From the NCBI GenBank assembly GCA_002281855.1, contig NCHQ01000008.1, positions 1-64,000 on the forward strand: a stretch of DNA of 64,000 bases. The letters run 5' to 3'. The notes beneath the pieces are model-generated. The model was not told the DNA's origin and searched no databases. It saw only the letters and a program-made list of their open reading frames with translations. Shown here one piece after another: positions 60,925-64,000 of this stretch (positions are counted from its first letter, which is position 1; each line of letters begins with the position of its first letter). Origin of the DNA: Rhodospirillales bacterium 24-66-33. GTDB lineage: Bacteria; Pseudomonadota; Alphaproteobacteria; Reyranellales; Reyranellaceae. The position numbers and the translations under genes are program-made.

Positions 60925-61008
60925 TCAGTGCAACCAGCCAAACACCCACATCAGCAACAATACGGGAATCGGTACCCCCACTAGCCAAAGAATCGCCGCG
61001 CGTCCCAT
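60925..61008 (-). CDS. Very small membrane protein (27 aa) under an EcfG-type promoter
   Basis: The 27-codon frame starts at an ATG preceded by ACGAGG at 5 bases. The peptide MGRAAILWLVGVPIPVLLLM continues WVFGWLH: one hydrophobic segment with a V-P-I-P kink. Small proteins of this type are widespread in alphaproteobacteria. A perfect EcfG promoter is found 32 bases upstream. The gene is too short for usual gene calling and would be missed. Confidence 0.72.
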   Translation of the reverse strand: MGRAAILWLVGVPIPVLLLMWVFGWLH

Positions 61009-61040
61009 ATCAACCTCGTCATGGAATCAGTGACCGCGTA

Positions 61041-61065
61041 AACGCACGACAGCAGCGCTGGTTCC
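61041..61065 (-). promoter_or_regulatory. EcfG promoter, consensus GGAAC-N16-CGTT
   Basis: On the - strand GGAAC (61065-61061), 16 bases, CGTT (61044-61041), exactly the consensus for general stress sigma factors of alphaproteobacteria. It drives the 27-residue membrane protein gene and possibly phyR beyond it. Confidence 0.8.
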
Positions 61066-61075
61066 CGGAGCGCGA

Positions 61076-61102
61076 GCCTGCCCCCACATGTGGGTAGCAG
61101 GC
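61076..61102. promoter_or_regulatory. Inverted repeat in the divergent region, possible operator or hairpin
   Basis: The palindrome CCCACATGTGGG (61083-61094) is perfect and is flanked by GCCTGC (61076-61081) and GCAGGC (61097-61102). It lies 48 bases before the ECF sigma gene at 61150 and 11 bases from the EcfG promoter. It may bind a dimeric regulator; no family is assigned. Confidence 0.45.
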
Positions 61103-61149
61103 GAATTTGCCCTTTCGGGAGAGCAAGGCACTCCCCAAGTAGTCAGACG

Positions 61150-61614
61150 ATGAAAGATGAGATCGTCGCGCTCCTCCCAGATCTGCGTGCGTTTGCGCGC
61201 TTCATGTGTCGCGAGCGGGAGGCGGCGGACGATCTCGTTCAAAACACCGTGCTGGCCGCACTCGACAAGCACACGCAGTTCACGCCCGGCACCAATCTCA
61301 AGGGCTGGCTCTTCACCATCATGCGAAACCGCTTCTATTCGGATCTCCGAACGCAGAGGCGACGCCCGCTCACCATCGACAACGACGCCGCCACACCGCT
61401 CCCCGCCGTCGACAATCCGGAAGCCGCCCTGGCTCTGAAGGAACTCTCCTCCGAGCTCTGGAAGCTCAATCCGCAATCTCGCGAAGCTCTTGTGCTGATC
61501 GGCGCCGGTGGCTTTTCCTACGAGGAAGCGGCCAGCCTCTGCGGATGCTCGGTCGGGACCTTGAAGGCGCGCGTTTCACGGGCTCGCAAATATCTTTCCG
61601 ACAAACTCCAGTAG
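61150..61614 (+). CDS. ECF RNA polymerase sigma factor, EcfG-like
   Basis: It has 154 residues. Region 2 is LPDLRAFARFMCREREAADD with QNTVLAAL, then FTPGTNLKGWLFTIMRNRFY; region 4 is GFSYEEAASLCGCSVGTLKA and RVSRARKYL. The region 4 sequence is very close to the EcfG (ECF15) pattern G-F-S-Y-E-E-A-A-x2-C-G-C-x-V-G-T. The start at 61150 has no strong ribosome binding site; an in-frame GTG or ATG-like extension to 61090 is less likely as it precedes region 2 with no conservation. It directs RNA polymerase to stress promoters; NepR would inhibit it. Confidence 0.9.
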   Translation: MKDEIVALLPDLRAFARFMCREREAADDLVQNTVLAALDKHTQFTPGTNLKGWLFTIMRNRFYSDLRTQRRRPLTIDNDAATPLPAVDNPEAALALKELSSELWKLNPQSREALVLIGAGGFSYEEAASLCGCSVGTLKARVSRARKYLSDKLQ

Positions 61615-61728
61615 AGCATCGGGAATTCTCAAGCAATTACAAGCGCTTAAAGAATATGGTCGCGTCCCTGTAACCAATTCGCGCCTCCGGCATTCCTCAT
61701 GCACAGGATGCAACCACGGAGATCGCTA

Positions 61729-62307
61729 ATGACCACGCAGACCATGCAGGATAACGGCACCCGCGACTTTCACGAGCAGCTGAAGACCATCCTGCCTCGC
61801 CTGCGCATCTACGCTCTCTCGCTGACGCGCGACCGGGACGCGGCGGATGATCTCGTCCACGATACGGTCATCAAGGCGTTGACCGGCCGCAACAGCTTCC
61901 AGCCCGGCACCAATCTCGCCGCGTGGCTCTTCCGCATCCAGCGCAACGAGTTCATCTCCGGCCTGCGCCGTCGCCGCCCGACCGTCCCGGTCGACACCGC
62001 CATTGCTGAATCGCTTTCGCATCCCCCCCATCAGGACAGCGGTCTGGTCATGCGAGAGTTCATGTCGGCGTTCGGCAAGCTTGCTGCCGCCCAACGTGAG
62101 GCCCTGCTGCTCGCCGTCCTCGAGGGACTTCCCTACGAGACGATCGCCGAACATACGGGTGTATCGGTGGGTACGGTCAAGAGCCGCATATCGCGGGCGC
62201 GCGACACGCTCGAGCGGCTCCTGATGGAAGGCGAAGCGCGCCGTCCTGCCGGGCTTGGCCGGGTTTCGCGCGAAGTCCGTGACGACCACGCACTCGAAGC
62301 GCGCTGA
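61729..62307 (+). CDS. ECF RNA polymerase sigma factor, second copy
   Basis: It has 192 residues from the ATG at 61729 (GGAGA 6 bases upstream). Region 2 is LPRLRIYALSLTRDRDAADD, then FQPGTNLAAWLFRIQRNEFI; region 4 is LPYETIAEHTGVSVGTVKSR and ISRARDTLERLL. It is a paralogue of the sigma factor 115 bp upstream but lacks the G-F-S-Y / C-G-C pattern in region 4, so its promoter preference may differ. The NepR gene follows after 117 bp on the same strand. Confidence 0.9.
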   Translation: MTTQTMQDNGTRDFHEQLKTILPRLRIYALSLTRDRDAADDLVHDTVIKALTGRNSFQPGTNLAAWLFRIQRNEFISGLRRRRPTVPVDTAIAESLSHPPHQDSGLVMREFMSAFGKLAAAQREALLLAVLEGLPYETIAEHTGVSVGTVKSRISRARDTLERLLMEGEARRPAGLGRVSREVRDDHALEAR

Positions 62308-62424
62308 AGTCCCCTTTAAAGTCGGATATGAGAGTGCGACAAGGTCATGAGTAGTCCCAGGGGGAGAAGTGAATGGGTCGGACAGGATCCCGCGGAGTGG
62401 GCTTCCGCCTCCGGGGAGCATGTG

Positions 62425-62649
62425 ATGGCCAATGACGACGATAAGCCCGAGGATGGACGCGCCGCACGAGCGGCGCGTTCCAAGCTGCGCGGCGGCGATC
62501 GGCCATTCGATCTGTGGCTGCACAAGCAGCTTCACGCGATGTACGATGAAATCGCCAGTGAACCTTTGCCAGACGAACTGTTGAATTTGATCGAAAAAGA
62601 CGCGGCGGCCCAAAAGGCGGGTAACACCGACGAGCCCACCGAGAAGTAG
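62425..62649 (+). CDS. nepR: NepR-like anti-sigma factor
   Basis: It has 74 residues from the ATG at 62425, chosen because GGAG lies 6 bases upstream; an ATG at 62347 is also in frame. The central helix LHKQLHAMYDEIASEPLPDE with LLNLIEKD matches the NepR pattern (L-x2-L-y-d-e-i-x-x-e-P-x-P-d-x-l-x-x-L-l). NepR binds EcfG until phosphorylated PhyR takes it away. The N-terminal 30 residues are charged and probably disordered. Confidence 0.85.
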   Translation: MANDDDKPEDGRAARAARSKLRGGDRPFDLWLHKQLHAMYDEIASEPLPDELLNLIEKDAAAQKAGNTDEPTEK

Positions 62650-62730
62650 CGCCTCTGGTCGCCCAGGGATTGGCTCACGGCCGGAAAGCAGTCCGGCAGA
62701 TTTGCGATAACCGAGATCACCACACAGAAA

Positions 62731-62757
62731 TGGCGGCGGCCTTTAGGACCGCCGCCA
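62731..62757. terminator. GC-rich hairpin after nepR, terminator-like
   Basis: TGGCGGCGG (62731-62739) pairs with CCGCCGCCA (62749-62757) around a nine-base loop. It lies 80 bases after the nepR stop. No T run follows, so rho-independent termination is only possible. Confidence 0.45.
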
Positions 62758-62921
62758 CCCTGTCCGCAACCAGTCGGTCAGCCCGGCCGACCCGCTGCGA
62801 ATGCACCGAACTCCACCATTCCCACGAGCGTTCTTCTGTGCCGAATCAACGGGGGCCCCTGTTTCGGGTTCCGTCGCTTGGGCTATAGGAGGAGGAGCGA
62901 GACGAATTGGGAGGAGCTGCG

Positions 62922-63686
62922 ATGGACCTGTTCGATCTGTCCGGCCGGGTGGCGGTCGTCACCGGCGGCAATGGCGGCATCGGTCTGGGCATGGCGATGG
63001 GGATGGCGCGCGCCGGCGCAACCGTCGTCGTCGCCGGTCGGGATGAGGCCAAGAACGCGACGGCGGTCAGAGAATTGCAAGCCGTCGGGGCGAAAGCCAG
63101 CGCCGCAAAGGTCGATGTCCTGAAGGAAGATTCCTGTCGCGCGCTCATCACCGGCACGGTGAAGACGCACGGCCGGCTCGACATCCTGGTGAACAATGCC
63201 GGCATCAACATTCGAAAGCAGCCCGAGGAGTATACCCTCGCCGAGTGGCACCAGGTCATCGACAGCAACCTGACCAGCGCCTTCCTCTGCAGCCATGCGG
63301 CCTACCCCGAGATGAAGAAGACGGGCGCGGGCAAGATGATCAATATCGGCTCGATGATGTCGATCTTCGGCGCCTCGTTCACGACAGCCTATGCCGCCAG
63401 CAAGGGCGGTATCGTGCAGATGACCAAGGCAATGGCGACCGCGTGGGCGAAGGACAACATCCAGGTGAATGCAATCCTGCCCGGCTGGATCGACACGGCC
63501 CTGACACAGCGCGCCCGCCACGACGTGCCGACGCTGCAGGACTCGGTGCTGAAGCGCGCACCGGCCGGACGCTGGGGTACGCCTGACGATTTCGCCGGCG
63601 TCGCGGTCTTTCTGGCCGCGTCGGCGTCGGACTATGTCACCGGCGCCGCCATCACGGTCGATGGCGGCTATTCGGTGCAAGGCTAG
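62922..63686 (+). CDS. Short-chain dehydrogenase/reductase
   Basis: It has 254 residues of a classical SDR: GGNGGIGLGMAMGMARAG for NAD(P) binding, NNAGIN, Ser in IGSMMSIFGA, YAASKGG with catalytic Tyr and Lys, and the C-terminal GAAITVDGGY. The ATG at 62922 has GGGAGGAGC about 4 bases upstream, so an earlier TTG is not needed. The family covers sugar, polyol and keto-acid reductions; substrate not predictable. It ends 3 bp from the stop of the gene on the other strand. Confidence 0.88.
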   Translation: MDLFDLSGRVAVVTGGNGGIGLGMAMGMARAGATVVVAGRDEAKNATAVRELQAVGAKASAAKVDVLKEDSCRALITGTVKTHGRLDILVNNAGINIRKQPEEYTLAEWHQVIDSNLTSAFLCSHAAYPEMKKTGAGKMINIGSMMSIFGASFTTAYAASKGGIVQMTKAMATAWAKDNIQVNAILPGWIDTALTQRARHDVPTLQDSVLKRAPAGRWGTPDDFAGVAVFLAASASDYVTGAAITVDGGYSVQG

Positions 63687-63689
63687 CGA

Positions 63690-64000
63690 TCAGGGCGAAA
63701 CGATGCGGCAGGCCGCGCGATCGACGAACAGGTCGGTCTTGGGTCCGTAGACCGTCAGTCCACCACGCACGCCGGCGCCGATACCGGGCAGCAGGGCTCG
63801 CGTCTCCTCGACGAGCCTGCCGGCGTTTGTGAAGCGGCAGTCGATCATCGGGGCCAGGGTGCCGGCGCTGTTGTTGCTCACGTACATGACGACCTGCCAG
63901 CGCCGTGCCGGAACGGCGCTGAGGCTGGCATTGTCCATGGTCACCAAAGGCGTCCCGGGTCCTGCGGTGGGCGCGGACCAGCCCAACGGGGTGAACTTGG
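63690..64000 (-). CDS. Secreted protein paralogue, N-terminus outside window
   Basis: An open frame runs from the right edge to a stop at 63690, giving 103 visible residues. It matches the C-terminal domain of the secreted protein at 54348-54956: WQVVMYVSNNSAGTLAP against WLSVLYVTNNSASVVDP, CRFTNAGRLVEETRALL against CVFTNGGRPVQDTRVVL, and VYGPKTDLFVDRAACRIVSP against VYGPPVSTFVDRVTCRLLSP. Both cysteines are conserved and could form a disulfide. The start and any signal peptide lie beyond the window. Function unknown. Confidence 0.8.
   Translation of the reverse strand, partial: KFTPLGWSAPTAGPGTPLVTMDNASLSAVPARRWQVVMYVSNNSAGTLAPMIDCRFTNAGRLVEETRALLPGIGAGVRGGLTVYGPKTDLFVDRAACRIVSP

Noticed and set aside
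61621..61652. Possible EcfG promoter before the second sigma gene (GGAAT, 17 bases, CGCT)
   Set aside because: Both elements deviate from the consensus, so it was not counted with the motif set.
62731..62757. Calling the hairpin after nepR a definite intrinsic terminator
   Set aside because: No T run follows it; it is listed only as terminator-like.
1..64000. CRISPR array, tRNA or rRNA genes
   Set aside because: No regularly spaced repeats and no cloverleaf or rRNA-like sequence were noticed on reading.

Overview
The window looks like chromosomal DNA of a GC-rich alphaproteobacterium. The main argument is a general stress response locus found only in that class: PhyR (59906-60721), a NepR-like anti-sigma factor (62425-62649), two ECF sigma factors and HWE/HisKA_2-type sensor kinases. 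A rkpA-rkpG-rkpH set, known from rhizobial K-antigen loci, agrees with this. The genus cannot be fixed from the sequence; a Rhodospirillales or Hyphomicrobiales member such as a Reyranella relative would fit.

Positions 1-41.2 kb are a surface-polysaccharide (capsule-like) region. On the + strand, 1-12.1 kb carries TPR proteins, a TPR-glycosyltransferase fusion, a three-module protein (deacetylase-like plus two methyltransferases) and asparagine synthetase. A Gfo/Idh/MocA oxidoreductase lies on the - strand. A nested insertion follows: an IS3-family element (13080-14349, CCTC target duplication) sits inside an IS630-family element (12107-14430, TA target). From 25.7 kb down to 14.5 kb a - strand block, visibly poorer in GC, encodes a nucleotide-sugar dehydrogenase, a UDP-glucuronate-type epimerase, a GT4 glycosyltransferase, KpsM, KpsT, a methyltransferase-KpsE fusion and two more methyltransferase proteins. 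A Wza/KpsD-like outer-membrane lipoprotein is at 27.1-28.3 kb. A decayed copy of the PKS N-terminus (28.7-29.0 kb) precedes the intact operon rkpA (fully reducing type I PKS without thioesterase) - rkpG (alpha-oxoamine synthase) - rkpH (SDR) - CDP-alcohol phosphotransferase - second nucleotide-sugar dehydrogenase. My inference is that this operon makes a PKS-derived, sphingoid-like phospholipid that carries or anchors the polysaccharide.

Positions 41.2-55.5 kb hold mostly housekeeping genes: transglutaminase-like protein, phosphoesterase, DUF2161 protein, amidase, YcaQ-like protein, amidohydrolase, ergothioneine genes egtB-egtD, an ABC solute-binding protein and small membrane proteins. Positions 55.6-62.6 kb hold the stress-response locus itself, followed by an SDR and a partial secreted protein at the right edge.

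Two non-coding findings link the right half. A promoter-like motif, GCAAC or GGAAC, then 16-17 bases, then CGTT, lies upstream of at least six genes or operons (egtBD, three very small membrane proteins, an exported CsbD-like protein and a small acetyltransferase). It also lies upstream of a gene-free stretch that ends in an intrinsic terminator and folds with a C-rich loop, a candidate stress-regulated small RNA (about 48307-48412). No tRNA, rRNA or CRISPR array was seen.
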